Shown here one piece after another: positions 1-8,607 of a stretch of DNA of 64,000 nt. This stretch comes from Vibrio chagasii. GTDB taxonomy: Bacteria; Pseudomonadota; Gammaproteobacteria; Enterobacterales; Vibrionaceae. Under the pieces are notes generated by a model. That model searched no databases, had not been told where the DNA came from, and saw only the letters and a list, made by a program, of their open reading frames with translations. Made by a program: the position numbers and the translations under genes. The stretch covers positions 1,054,001-1,118,000 of the forward strand of contig NZ_AP025466.1 of NCBI RefSeq assembly GCF_024347355.1, given 5' to 3'. The number at the start of each line of letters is the position of its first letter. The stretch's first letter is position 1.

Positions 1-1
1 G

Positions 2-283
2 CTGGATGAACCGACTTCAGCACTCGATCGCTCAGTACAGCTGACCGTGATTGACCTGCTCAAAGACATCCAAACTAAACACAATATTGGCTTCCTGTTC
101 ATTAGCCATGACCTTTCGGTAGTGAAGGCACTTTCAGATCGTGTACTTGTGATGCAGAAGGGTGAAGTGATGGAAGAAGGCTCAGCTGAAGAGATTTTTA
201 ATGCGCCGAAAAACGACTACACCAAGAAACTCATCGCAGCGTCATTCGATTTAGAAAATAATTCGGAAAAAAATGCCGCTTAA
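2..283 (+). CDS. yejF: C-terminal part of YejF-like peptide ABC transporter ATPase (partial)
   Basis: Only the last ~93 residues are inside the window; the reading frame is open from base 2. The fragment starts with a Walker B/D-loop (LDEPTSALDRSV), followed by the H-loop (FISHDLSVV) and the usual C-terminal segment of oligopeptide-type ATPases. LDEPTSALD followed by RSVQ, and FISHDLSVVKALSDRV, fit the second half of YejF, the fused double ATPase of the YejABEF importer for peptides and microcin C; DppF/OppF are the alternative. It would energise import at the inner membrane. The stop at 281-283 is followed by a terminator at 392-418, so it is the last gene of its operon. Confidence 0.75.
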   Translation: MDEPTSALDRSVQLTVIDLLKDIQTKHNIGFLFISHDLSVVKALSDRVLVMQKGEVMEEGSAEEIFNAPKNDYTKKLIAASFDLENNSEKNAA

Positions 284-391
284 AGGGAACTAATCAAGAT
301 TAACAGCGTCTTATAAGTACATTCTGAAAAAGCATCTAATGGATTGCACTCTAGAATGGATATAGCAAAACTGGTTTGGCCGCCAAAAGAG

Positions 392-418
392 AAATGTCGC
401 ATGGATGCGACATTTTTC
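392..418. terminator. Intrinsic terminator after the yejF-like gene
   Basis: A perfect 11-bp stem (AAATGTCGCAT / ATGCGACATTT) with a two-base loop, followed by T residues. The rest of the 389-base gap 284-672 shows no ORF or repeat that I can support. Confidence 0.8.
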
Positions 419-672
419 GTTTCTGACATATAAAGAAAATCAGTTTAGTGGTTGATAACGATGGTCACGTACATTTACTTGTATTAACAGTCTTTTCAGA
501 CTTTCAATTGAGTACAACCTCACTCCACCTACTGTAATCAATATCCAACCGAATCGTTAAAGTGGCTTCCTTATTTCAAATAGCGAGCCTTAACTAAAAC
601 AATCTTTATTGACTAGTCGATCGCATTATACGAACACGAATCCATTATCCAAATGCATGCCCGCAATGGCGT

Positions 673-1212
673 TCAACTTACTGAACATTTTCCACTACTC
701 GACCTTAAATCATTGACGGTACAATTAAAGCTATCATCATTTGAAGTTACTTCCCCCAACAAGAATGACACCATTTTACTCAGCATCATGTCATCAATGG
801 TGCCATGATGAGTAAATCGAATATGGCCCATTTTATCAATTAGAACCAATCCAGGAGTCCCCCCTAATCCATATTCGCCCATTGTAATAGGTATTGATCC
901 GCCTGAAGGAGCATCAATTGCGATTGGAAAATCTAGACGGTATTCATGTACAAATGCTTTAAGTGAGTTAAGCTGCATAGCTTCATGGTGTTCGAAAACC
1001 GTATGTAGCCCTATGACCTCTAGCGCTTCATCCTTGAAGAAATGTGCTAACTTGGCAGCTTGTGGCAATCCATGACTTACACAACCAGGACAGAGCATCT
1101 GAAATGTGTGTAAGGCAATGACTTTACCTCTCAACTCACTAAGAAGCAAAGGAGTATCTGTATTTAACCAGCTCGATACTTTGAGCTCTGGGGCCTTTGA
1201 CCATTGATTCAT
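673..1212 (-). CDS. Thioredoxin-fold (TlpA/AhpC-TSA-like) redox protein
   Basis: About 179 residues. The fold is shown by APELKVSSWLN near the N-terminus, the GKVIALHTFQ strand, a CxxC active site (LCPGCV) near residue 47, and a cis-Pro-like segment (GLGGTPGLVLIDKMGHI). This matches TlpA/peroxiredoxin-like domains that reduce disulfides or act on peroxides. There is no signal peptide with the chosen start, so it is probably cytoplasmic. I chose the ATG at 1212 because AGGAGG lies 7 bases upstream; a longer frame reaching 1314 would overlap the upstream gene. The C-terminus has two further cysteines. It lies 10 bases after the secreted-protein gene, so the two form an operon divergent from the MarR gene. 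Its substrate is unknown. Confidence 0.7.
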   Translation of the reverse strand: MNQWSKAPELKVSSWLNTDTPLLLSELRGKVIALHTFQMLCPGCVSHGLPQAAKLAHFFKDEALEVIGLHTVFEHHEAMQLNSLKAFVHEYRLDFPIAIDAPSGGSIPITMGEYGLGGTPGLVLIDKMGHIRFTHHGTIDDMMLSKMVSFLLGEVTSNDDSFNCTVNDLRSSSGKCSVS

Positions 1213-1222
1213 GTTAACCCTC

Positions 1223-1975
1223 CTACTGGTTCGTTTTACCCGGCAGTGATAGATCACCGGATGCAACATCAAAAACATCAACCACACAAAGCAAAGGTGA
1301 ATGTGCACTAGCATTGACTCTCAGACCAGACGTAACTCCGTCAAATTGTGCCAAATTCAGCGCCTCTACATTGTCAAACCGAAAACTTACATTAACCGAA
1401 TTTTCTTTGAAGTTGGGTTTATAATCAGGGCTATCAATCAAAATCGGTAAACCTGGCCAAGTTTTGGGTAAATTAGGCTTGGCTCCTTCAGGAATATTTA
1501 CCACACCAAGTGCACCAACTCCGCACTGCTCATTAGGCTCTAAAACCACCCAGTGACTATGCCAGACATCACCATCATTCGCTTTATTACCATCACCATT
1601 CTCGTCATACAATGGCGTATCATCAAAATCTGGATGAGACGTCACAGCTAGCGCGAGTATTCCTGCATTATCGTCGAAACCAACCAGACTACTGTTGAGA
1701 GTTGTCGGCCAAACGTAAGAGAACACGTTACTACCTGCAAGTTTGCCTGTTGCCGTAGGCTTAACCTCTCCAGCTCGCTCAGAGACTGCCATATGAAAAG
1801 TCGCGATATTCCCTTTCGTCGTGACTTTGGTGTGAATGATGTCAAATGGTGCCAATATGCCAGAACTCACCTGAGAATTAATACCACCTGTGTGATTTGC
1901 GTGTGCGAACACCTGACCAGAGCTTGCCACTACCGATACTGCCAATATAGATAAACCTAGTTTAGAAGTTTTCAT
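1223..1975 (-). CDS. Exported protein of unknown function
   Basis: About 250 residues. A clear Sec signal peptide (MKTSKLGLSILAV..., cleavage near VFAHA) is followed by a His-rich mature start (HANHTGG). The mature part has an aspartate/asparagine-rich loop (DENGDGNKANDGD) that resembles a calcium site, WHSHWVVL, and two cysteines near CGVGALG and LLCVVDV. I do not recognise the family. The start at 1975 has a usable ribosome site; the longer reading frame to 2014 would run into the -10 box of the promoter. It is first in an operon with the thioredoxin-like gene, which suggests a periplasmic or secreted partner in the same redox response; that link is inferred. Confidence 0.65.
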   Translation of the reverse strand: MKTSKLGLSILAVSVVASSGQVFAHANHTGGINSQVSSGILAPFDIIHTKVTTKGNIATFHMAVSERAGEVKPTATGKLAGSNVFSYVWPTTLNSSLVGFDDNAGILALAVTSHPDFDDTPLYDENGDGNKANDGDVWHSHWVVLEPNEQCGVGALGVVNIPEGAKPNLPKTWPGLPILIDSPDYKPNFKENSVNVSFRFDNVEALNLAQFDGVTSGLRVNASAHSPLLCVVDVFDVASGDLSLPGKTNQ

Positions 1976-2009
1976 TTTCTTGCCTTTTAGTTTCGAGTCG
2001 ATACCAAAT

Positions 2010-2039
2010 AGCATAATCGTATAGAATCCCGCTTGTCAA
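2010..2039 (-). promoter_or_regulatory. Probable sigma-70 promoter of the secreted/thioredoxin operon, with possible MarR operator nearby
   Basis: On the minus strand there is a consensus TTGACA (2039-2034) and, 18 bases on, TATGCT (2015-2010). The direct repeat AGTCGATAC appears on both sides (near 1996 and 2053), the second inside the imperfect palindrome TAGTCGATACTA just before the MarR start. These are candidate MarR half-sites in the 92-base divergent region. Confidence 0.55.
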
Positions 2040-2067
2040 CATTGTTTTTAGTCGATACTATTAATTC

Positions 2068-2640
2068 ATGAATACAGAAATTTTATATCACTTACTCGAT
2101 AGAGTCGGTAATCTGCTTAGAAATGAAGTGCGGGCCGATTTAACGCCTTATGGCCTTCAGCCTATCCATTTTGAAGCATTGTACTACTTATCAATTTGCA
2201 ATCGATTTTCTGACACACCAAAAGCCGTAACTGAATACTTGGGTTTAACAAAAGGCACGGTTTCCCAAAGTCTTAAAGTACTGGAAGCCAAAGGCTACTT
2301 AATAAAACAACCTGACGTAACAGATAAGAGGGTGACGCATTTAGTCGTATCGCAACAGGGCAGGAAGCTAATAAAAACCGTGTTCCCACCACCGTTGATG
2401 AAACGGGCAATAAATACGAATAAAAAGGAAAATACAGGCGTCGATGGCGCAGAATTACAACAGCAATTGCAACTTTTACTGCGTTCAATTCAGAATGAAA
2501 ACCGTCTACACACCTTTGGTGTATGTGCCACATGTCAACATAATCAACCTTTATCTAAAGGCACCCATCTATGCGGCTTAACTCAATTGCCTCTATCAGA
2601 TGAAGATATAAAATTGATTTGTATTGAACATCTTGAATAA
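2068..2640 (+). CDS. MarR-family regulator with a cysteine-rich C-terminal tail
   Basis: 190 residues. The first ~140 residues form a MarR winged helix (VTEYLGLTKGTVSQSLKVLEAKGYL recognition region, DKRVTHLVVSQQG wing). The tail after residue ~150 carries four cysteines in the pattern C-x2-C-x12-C-x15-C (CATCQH...CGL...CIEHLE), not part of the standard MarR fold, which usually ends near 145 residues. The tail could bind a metal or Fe-S cluster, or sense oxidation by disulfide formation. It is divergent from a thioredoxin-fold gene, so redox-responsive control of that operon is the natural inference; the ligand is not visible from sequence. Confidence 0.8.
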   Translation: MNTEILYHLLDRVGNLLRNEVRADLTPYGLQPIHFEALYYLSICNRFSDTPKAVTEYLGLTKGTVSQSLKVLEAKGYLIKQPDVTDKRVTHLVVSQQGRKLIKTVFPPPLMKRAINTNKKENTGVDGAELQQQLQLLLRSIQNENRLHTFGVCATCQHNQPLSKGTHLCGLTQLPLSDEDIKLICIEHLE

Positions 2641-3394
2641 CAACAATATTTTTCCTCTAATGCCAAGGCTCTGTTGCCCCAACCTTGGTAAACTACACAT
2701 AGCCACAATCAAATACATTACTCATTAAATGTAGTTCTTTCATCTTTTGGAACGATGAGGAGGAGATTAATGTGTGGACGCAAGTATACAGATTAATCAT
2801 GGGACAGCGTGATAGATGAGACCTCAATGATACTCAAAGCGTTGGACAAGCTTACTAGGTTAAATATGACTAAAACTGTTCGTATTGACTAAGAACGATA
2901 CGAATAGCTCTATCTGTAAATTTAATTACACGACAAAGTTTCCAAATCAGAAAAACTACTCCTGCCACATCATGTCGTTAGCCCCCACTCTATGATGTTC
3001 ACAAAATCATATGAAAAAAGAAAGGTTAACAAAGCAAGCGATAACCCACAAAAATTGACAACACTATCAATTAATTGATTAAAAATCTTTAGCCACTAAT
3101 CAAATTCAAACATTAAAACATATAGATTACGAATATTAGCACCTATTAATACCTCTGCTGATTTTAAATTATTATTTGTATGTGAAAGCTTATTTAAAAT
3201 AATAATCAATAAATAAAGAAATCATATAACAAGTACTACGTTATATAAAAAACAAAAAAGCATAAACGCCTATCAATAGAAAAAATATATAATTAATTTT
3301 TATTAAAAGGATATTCTTGCATTGATTTTAATTTTATAAATAAAGGGGATTTGTATATATTAATAAAAAAAGCATTAAAGAATTAGAGAGACTT
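2641..3394. other. Non-coding AT-rich stretch upstream of the toxin-like genes
   Basis: No convincing gene. A weak hairpin (CCAAGG/CCTTGG, 2663-2688) follows the MarR gene. Bases 2760-2960 contain many in-frame stops and could be decayed coding sequence, but I cannot name it. From about 3000 on, the sequence is strongly AT-rich, unlike the flanking metabolic genes, consistent with transferred DNA, and presumably holds the promoter of the next operon. Confidence 0.5.
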
Positions 3395-4606
3395 ATGGAA
3401 AGACGATTTATTTTAAAAGGAATTACAGCCTCAATATTTTGCTCAACTTTACCTATGGAAGCATTATCTAAAGGCTTAAAAAATGGTGTTGATATTTATA
3501 AGGAAAATTCAGATGTAGATAGGTTTGCTGGAAAAGGGGTGTTTGTTGATGAATATGGAAAGTTCATATTGACTGATCATCACTGGCTACAGATACAGAT
3601 GTATATCACACATGCTCTTTCACTGCCAACAACAGAAAAAGAGTTTACAACAGAGTTTTCTATACCTGAACACATAGATGTTTCTGGTTTTGATTGGTTA
3701 ATGAGCTGCTACCAAGAACTCAAGCAATCCGCAGAGAAATGGAATAACAAAACATTCCGTAGTTTATTAGACAACATTCAAGCAATGTCTGGATGGTGTA
3801 GTTTCTCTGGAGGAATAATGGAATTTATTTATTGGTCGATAGAAAATCTTCAATATGCTGCAGATATAGGAAATTCAACGCTATTCGAAAATACAAAAGG
3901 GCCATTAGTGATGCTTCTCAGAGAGCAACTCAAATTCGCTATACCTCGTGCAGAAGAAGCTGAAAAATTAGCCAGGGAAATGATTGATTTTCAAACATTA
4001 TTAATAGACCAACAGAGAGACTTAGAAACTTTAGAATCTAGGTATGGAGACTTAATTGGGAATTATGATGAAAACTCAATAAAAGAAGATATAGAGGATC
4101 TTAAAAAGGAAATAGATGCTTTAAATAAAGAATATGCGAGGCTTGTAACCATCGCTGCAACAACTCCAACATATGCCTGGGTACCTTTCTGGGGCTGGTT
4201 CATTGCGCCTGCTGTCGCAGGAGTTTACGGGTCGCAAGCCGCAGAAGTTAATCGCCAACGAGAAGAAAAAATACAAGAACTAAATGAGCTGGAAATCTCA
4301 TTAGATCATGGGTTAAAAATCTTCAGGTCATGGCAACTAGCCAGACAGAGTATCCAATCAACCGATATGTTAATCGGACCAGCAACCAATAGCTTAGGCC
4401 ATCTAATTGGGCAGTGGCAAGCCTTTGTCAGCTCTATGGAGCTAGTGATATCAACAATTGAAGAACTCGACTGTGATTTAAAAGATCCCACTGTGGGATA
4501 TATCTTAGCTGAATACACAGCGGATTCACTTGGTGATAACTGGCTGGCATTGAGTGAGAAATGCCAAGAATTTATAAACAGCGTAACAATAAGAACATAC
4601 CACTAA
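3395..4606 (+). CDS. Exported alpha-helical pore-forming toxin-like protein (YaxA/XaxA type), copy 1
   Basis: 403 residues, close to the ~400 of XaxA/YaxA. The N-terminus (MERRFILKGITASIFCS) has a twin-arginine-like motif RRFILK before a hydrophobic stretch. Then come a helical N-terminal domain, a long coiled coil (about 190-245), a hydrophobic hairpin at about 249-285 (TPTYAWVPFWGWFIAPAVAG) and a second coiled coil (about 285-320). Coiled coil, membrane hairpin, coiled coil is the layout of alpha-pore-forming toxins (XaxA, YaxA, Cry6, Hbl/Nhe relatives). It is a paralogue of the next gene: FILTDHHWLQIQ matches FILSTDEWSDIQ, and TPTYAWVPFWG matches TLTYAWIPPWG. It lies 13 bases before that gene, which has a good ribosome site, so the two are cotranscribed. 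Membrane pore formation is inferred from architecture. Confidence 0.6.
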   Translation: MERRFILKGITASIFCSTLPMEALSKGLKNGVDIYKENSDVDRFAGKGVFVDEYGKFILTDHHWLQIQMYITHALSLPTTEKEFTTEFSIPEHIDVSGFDWLMSCYQELKQSAEKWNNKTFRSLLDNIQAMSGWCSFSGGIMEFIYWSIENLQYAADIGNSTLFENTKGPLVMLLREQLKFAIPRAEEAEKLAREMIDFQTLLIDQQRDLETLESRYGDLIGNYDENSIKEDIEDLKKEIDALNKEYARLVTIAATTPTYAWVPFWGWFIAPAVAGVYGSQAAEVNRQREEKIQELNELEISLDHGLKIFRSWQLARQSIQSTDMLIGPATNSLGHLIGQWQAFVSSMELVISTIEELDCDLKDPTVGYILAEYTADSLGDNWLALSEKCQEFINSVTIRTYH

Positions 4607-4619
4607 AAGGAAACTTAAT

Positions 4620-5891
4620 ATGAGATTTAAGAAAAAGATACTTTTAACAACCATTGCGATTGCAGCACTACAAAGTACTTCTGTATTTTCAGCACAAAAC
4701 ACAATGAACACCTATAAGTCACAAAATTATTCGGGGCAGACCCAATCATTTCAAATTGCCAATGAAGGTCTATTATTGGGGGACCCGACAGTATTTGAAG
4801 AAAACGGCGACTTCATACTTTCAACTGACGAATGGTCAGACATTCAATTTTTTGCACAAACGGCATATAGCTTACCTCATACAGAACAAGACATGAAATG
4901 GGAGTTTGAGCTAGGTGACTTACCGTTTGTTGGAGTATATCCTCAGCTATTAAGTAACTATCAAGATATACATAATATCTCGATCGAATGGCTAGGAACT
5001 AATGGTTATCGAGATCAAATGGTTAGACTGGCACATGACCTTAAAAACTATTCCTTACAAGTTAACTCTAAATCTAATGCTTTATCAAGTCTTGCAGAGT
5101 TAATGTATGATGCCGCCTTATATGATGATCAAGAAAAGTTTGATAGATATAAATCTGCATTTAAAAAACAACTCATAAAAATGAGTAATGAAACTCATGA
5201 ATTTAATGATAAAGCTGGTTTACTTAATGAAAAATTAGGTGAATTCGTATTAACTTTAACAGAGTCCGAAACTAAGCTAGATCGATTAGAAGATGCTTAT
5301 CAAGATGAACTTGGCAATAACGGAGATATTCTAAAATCTGAAATTGAACGCTTAATACTGGAAAAAGATGCTCTCAATGCAAAGTATGTAAAATGGAAAA
5401 CCGTTTCTTGGACGACTCTTACATATGCGTGGATTCCACCTTGGGGTACGATTGCTGCAATTACCTGTGCTGCAAAATGTTCAGCAGAAGCAATCGCGTT
5501 TAAGGCTGAATTAGAAGCTAAAAAACAAGAGCTTGAAGAAAAACAGCAAGAACTTGATACTCAGTTAAAAGTGTACACCTCTTGGACACTTGCGACAGGT
5601 AATATGCATAATATTGAATCCTCTATGGGGGCTGCTCGCCAATCACTTGAAAAATTACAAGGTGGCTGGGCCGATATTACCAATACTTTAGATACGACGA
5701 TACAAGCTATTGATGGTATTGACACTGACGATGTACTGAATGATCCAGATAACTGGACTGCAGCTTGGAATACGCAGACTGAAGTCGAAGCTGTTCAGGC
5801 ACTGTGGGCTGAAGTTGGTAATGTCGCTAATAAATGGGCTGCAAATGCATTTATAAGTGAAGCACCAACTAAAAAAATCAATTTTAACTAA
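4620..5891 (+). CDS. Exported alpha-helical pore-forming toxin-like protein, copy 2
   Basis: 423 residues with a Sec signal peptide (MRFKKKILLTTIAIAALQS, cleavage near VFSA). It repeats the plan of the preceding gene: the FILSTDEW...SLPHTEQD block near residues 60-90, a coiled coil at about 195-258, a hydrophobic segment at about 260-294 (WTTLTYAWIPPWG...AAITCAAKCS) and a second coiled coil rich in Glu/Lys/Gln at about 295-325. The hydrophobic segment has two cysteines absent from copy 1. In XaxAB/YaxAB-type systems two different subunits assemble the pore, so two diverged copies may be two components; this is inference. AAGGAA lies 8 bases before the ATG, and a strong palindrome follows at 5911. 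Confidence 0.6.
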   Translation: MRFKKKILLTTIAIAALQSTSVFSAQNTMNTYKSQNYSGQTQSFQIANEGLLLGDPTVFEENGDFILSTDEWSDIQFFAQTAYSLPHTEQDMKWEFELGDLPFVGVYPQLLSNYQDIHNISIEWLGTNGYRDQMVRLAHDLKNYSLQVNSKSNALSSLAELMYDAALYDDQEKFDRYKSAFKKQLIKMSNETHEFNDKAGLLNEKLGEFVLTLTESETKLDRLEDAYQDELGNNGDILKSEIERLILEKDALNAKYVKWKTVSWTTLTYAWIPPWGTIAAITCAAKCSAEAIAFKAELEAKKQELEEKQQELDTQLKVYTSWTLATGNMHNIESSMGAARQSLEKLQGGWADITNTLDTTIQAIDGIDTDDVLNDPDNWTAAWNTQTEVEAVQALWAEVGNVANKWAANAFISEAPTKKINFN

Positions 5892-5910
5892 ATAGCAGTT
5901 TGATAATTTT

Positions 5911-5940
5911 AATAAGCAAACTTAAGTTTGCTTATTTTAA
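5911..5940 (+). terminator. Perfect palindrome, internal terminator between toxin-like genes 2 and 3
   Basis: A 26-bp perfect palindrome centred on CTTAAG (AATAAGCAAACTT and its complement) followed by TTTT. It lies between genes 2 and 3, 19 bases after the stop, and should lower or separate expression of the third gene. Confidence 0.7.
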
Positions 5941-5958
5941 GTTTATATTGAGAAAAAA

Positions 5959-8364
5959 ATGTATAAAAAAACAATTTTAGCTTTAAGTATCATTTTAGCT
6001 TCCAATAGTTCGAGTGCGACTCCTTTTACAGACTATTACAATCTCACTGAAGATGAGTTGTACCCATCCTCTTATAAGGATATAGAACAAACAACATCCT
6101 ACAAGGATGGTGTTATTCAAGGAATGCTTATTAACTCTGATTTATTAATTGAACTTTTAAGATCTAATAAGAATGCTAGAAACATTATTATTATTGCTGA
6201 CACAATAAATATTGATTCTCCTGTTGTCTCGGACATATCAAATCAGTCAGTTTTAATCTTAGCTAGGAAGATAACTGGTGAACACTCAGTAAACTTATCA
6301 GCTTCTGAAGATTCAAGGGCTATGGTTAATGTTATATCAAATGAAATTGATACTAGAATTTCTATTAATACGTTAAATTCTTTTAACCAAGTACACCTAG
6401 AAAATGGCCGTCACTACAGATATGTAAAACAAAAAAACCAATCCCCTACGGATTATAATGATGAAAACTTAAACATCAACAGCTATTTAACATCTTCTAA
6501 CAACAATCCTCAATTTATATTTGATCAAGCATTTGACATGAGTGTCTCTATTTACGATCAAGTACCTAATTTGAGTTTAGATATGTTATCTTGGTACTCA
6601 GATATTTTAGGTAAATCGCAATCTTTACTGGATAAAGATATTAACCTAGCAGGATTATACAATTCTATTCAAGCTATAAAAATATTTTTAGAAATGAACA
6701 ATAATTCAAGTAATTATGTTCCAAAATTAAAAATGAATGTCTATTCTGATTCTTATCAGATAATCCTTGATTCAATGTCTTCATTTCAAGATGAATATAA
6801 CCAGTTCGAAGATCATACATTAGATATCGAGACTCGAAAAGATGCAGCTCAACTAATGCTGGGTCATCTACAAAGTGCTTTAGAAGCGCAACAGGGAATA
6901 ATAGATAACCAAAACAAAAAAATCGACAGCTACCAGAAAGTTATAGAAGAACGAAGTGAAGAATTTAAAAAACAAGAGTCTATTGTTGAGGTTCTAGAAA
7001 AAGACTTTCAAAAAGGCATACTTGAGTACCAAGCTAATTTTGTCATTGAAACCATGTTTAACTGTTTATCTATCCTAGCTGACCTAGGTCAAGCATTTAT
7101 TGGAGCATTTACAGGTAATGTTGGTGGCGTTGCTGACTCTGCTGATCAAATAGCAAGTGATGTTAAAGAAACTGTTTTTGATGTTAAAAATTTAAAGAAG
7201 CTAGCTGAAAATATAGGTCATATCAAAAAATTAAGTGATAATATTACTGCTATTCTAAAAATGGTCAAAGAGCAGAAGTTTGGGGCTGATCTTCGTGAGC
7301 AGATGAATGATATCAATTTAGCCATTCCTGAACTAGAATCCTCTGCACTGAATTGGACACTCACTCAGCAAGATATTTCAGAAATGCTTGGAGCTGCCGA
7401 AGCGCTATCAATAAGAGGAGCTAAGGCTTATCGAGCATCTCTTGATCGATTAATGACTTGGGGCTCTGCTGTGACTGGTACTCAGTTAGCATTAATTCAA
7501 ATGTCTGCTAGGGTTGTAGAGTTAGAGCTCGAAAAAACAGCTATTCTAGAAGATCTAGAACGTGTTGAAGCTTTAATTGAAAAAATAGAAGATGATGAGT
7601 CTAACATGTTAGAAGTTCAAAAGTACCTATTCAGGAGCTATAACTTTTTCAAAAGACCATTGTACACAACTCAATTAAATTATAACGCGGCCCTAAAATA
7701 CAATACATTTAAAAATAGCTCCGTTGTTCCTAAGTTGAATTCCACATACGAGGAATATAATAAAAACTTGGTAACAATGAACCAAGATCTAATAGATCAT
7801 CTAAGTAGCCTTAACTCTTATCCTCAAAATTATGAGTATACATTCCCATTAGAAAACGAAGATGTTGTCAAAAGCTTAAAAGAAAGTGGTGAGTTTACTA
7901 TTAGTATTAATAACAATAAATATGTTAGCTTTCAAAGAAATCCATTTGAATATAATATTTCCAGTTTTGCTGGTGGCACATTGAAGGATAGAGATAGAAT
8001 CAGAGTTAACAAAATTGGTATTCAACTAGTAGGTAATGACTTGCCCGATGGCTATTATAAGTTCCAGGTGAGCCATACTGGTCAATTCCAAGATACATAC
8101 TTAGGGACTAGCTACACCTTCAACACTAGCCCACAGTATAAGTTTTATTCCTATAAAAGTGTGGGATCACACAACACTATAGTAGAAGATGGCGCCATTG
8201 ATGAATACTTCGGTCCTTATTATTTTAAACCGACATTGTTATCTAATTGGACATTCAAGCTAAAAGATTTTGAAAGTCATGATCTAAGTAAGCTTCACGA
8301 CGTGAAGCTCTCTCTGAGCTTAAACTCAATATCTACACCTTGGAGGAGCTCAAACTTATTCTGA
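5959..8364 (+). CDS. Large exported helical protein, third member of the toxin-like locus
   Basis: 801 residues with a Sec signal peptide (MYKKTILALSIILASNSSSA). Residues ~60-160 read like a small beta-rich region (NIIIIADTINIDSPVV, SVLILARKITGE). Residues ~285-360 are coiled coil, ~363-395 a hydrophobic segment (MFNCLSILADLGQAFIGAF), ~395-600 further long helices, and the last ~200 residues look beta-rich (YKFQVSHTGQFQDTYLG). A long helical bundle with a central hydrophobic segment again recalls alpha-pore-forming toxins, and the beta-rich C-terminus could bind a receptor. I do not recognise the family. It may be the third component of a tripartite toxin, as in Hbl, Nhe, Ahl and Smh, but it is far larger than those subunits. 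Its ribosome site is weak. Confidence 0.5.
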   Translation: MYKKTILALSIILASNSSSATPFTDYYNLTEDELYPSSYKDIEQTTSYKDGVIQGMLINSDLLIELLRSNKNARNIIIIADTINIDSPVVSDISNQSVLILARKITGEHSVNLSASEDSRAMVNVISNEIDTRISINTLNSFNQVHLENGRHYRYVKQKNQSPTDYNDENLNINSYLTSSNNNPQFIFDQAFDMSVSIYDQVPNLSLDMLSWYSDILGKSQSLLDKDINLAGLYNSIQAIKIFLEMNNNSSNYVPKLKMNVYSDSYQIILDSMSSFQDEYNQFEDHTLDIETRKDAAQLMLGHLQSALEAQQGIIDNQNKKIDSYQKVIEERSEEFKKQESIVEVLEKDFQKGILEYQANFVIETMFNCLSILADLGQAFIGAFTGNVGGVADSADQIASDVKETVFDVKNLKKLAENIGHIKKLSDNITAILKMVKEQKFGADLREQMNDINLAIPELESSALNWTLTQQDISEMLGAAEALSIRGAKAYRASLDRLMTWGSAVTGTQLALIQMSARVVELELEKTAILEDLERVEALIEKIEDDESNMLEVQKYLFRSYNFFKRPLYTTQLNYNAALKYNTFKNSSVVPKLNSTYEEYNKNLVTMNQDLIDHLSSLNSYPQNYEYTFPLENEDVVKSLKESGEFTISINNNKYVSFQRNPFEYNISSFAGGTLKDRDRIRVNKIGIQLVGNDLPDGYYKFQVSHTGQFQDTYLGTSYTFNTSPQYKFYSYKSVGSHNTIVEDGAIDEYFGPYYFKPTLLSNWTFKLKDFESHDLSKLHDVKLSLSLNSISTPWRSSNLF

Positions 8365-8396
8365 TTTAGAAAATTTTTATTAAACTCCTAACATAC

Positions 8397-8440
8397 CAAG
8401 CTAGCTACTGTAGATTATTGAAAATCAGGTAGTTAGCTTG
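8397..8440. terminator. Hairpin after the toxin-like locus
   Basis: CAAGCTAGCTAC (8397-8408) pairs with GTAGTTAGCTTG (8429-8440) with one mismatch, and flanking CATAC/GTATG extend it. No T tract follows, so termination is likely but not textbook. Confidence 0.45.
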
Positions 8441-8607
8441 TATGAAATGGGAAGGTTTCAGTGATTTAAATCGTTGACAACCCTCTCACATAACTCCATC
8501 AAGCACACCTAATCAAGTTCCAGCCCTAAGATTCATTTGGAAAATTGCATAAAACAACATTCTAATTTCTTCTTATTGCTCTTATATTCAATCTTCGAAT
8601 TGACCGC

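Noticed and set aside
2760..2960. Transposase remnant after the MarR gene
   Set aside because: Frames are full of stops and none gave a recognisable transposase motif; left as non-coding.
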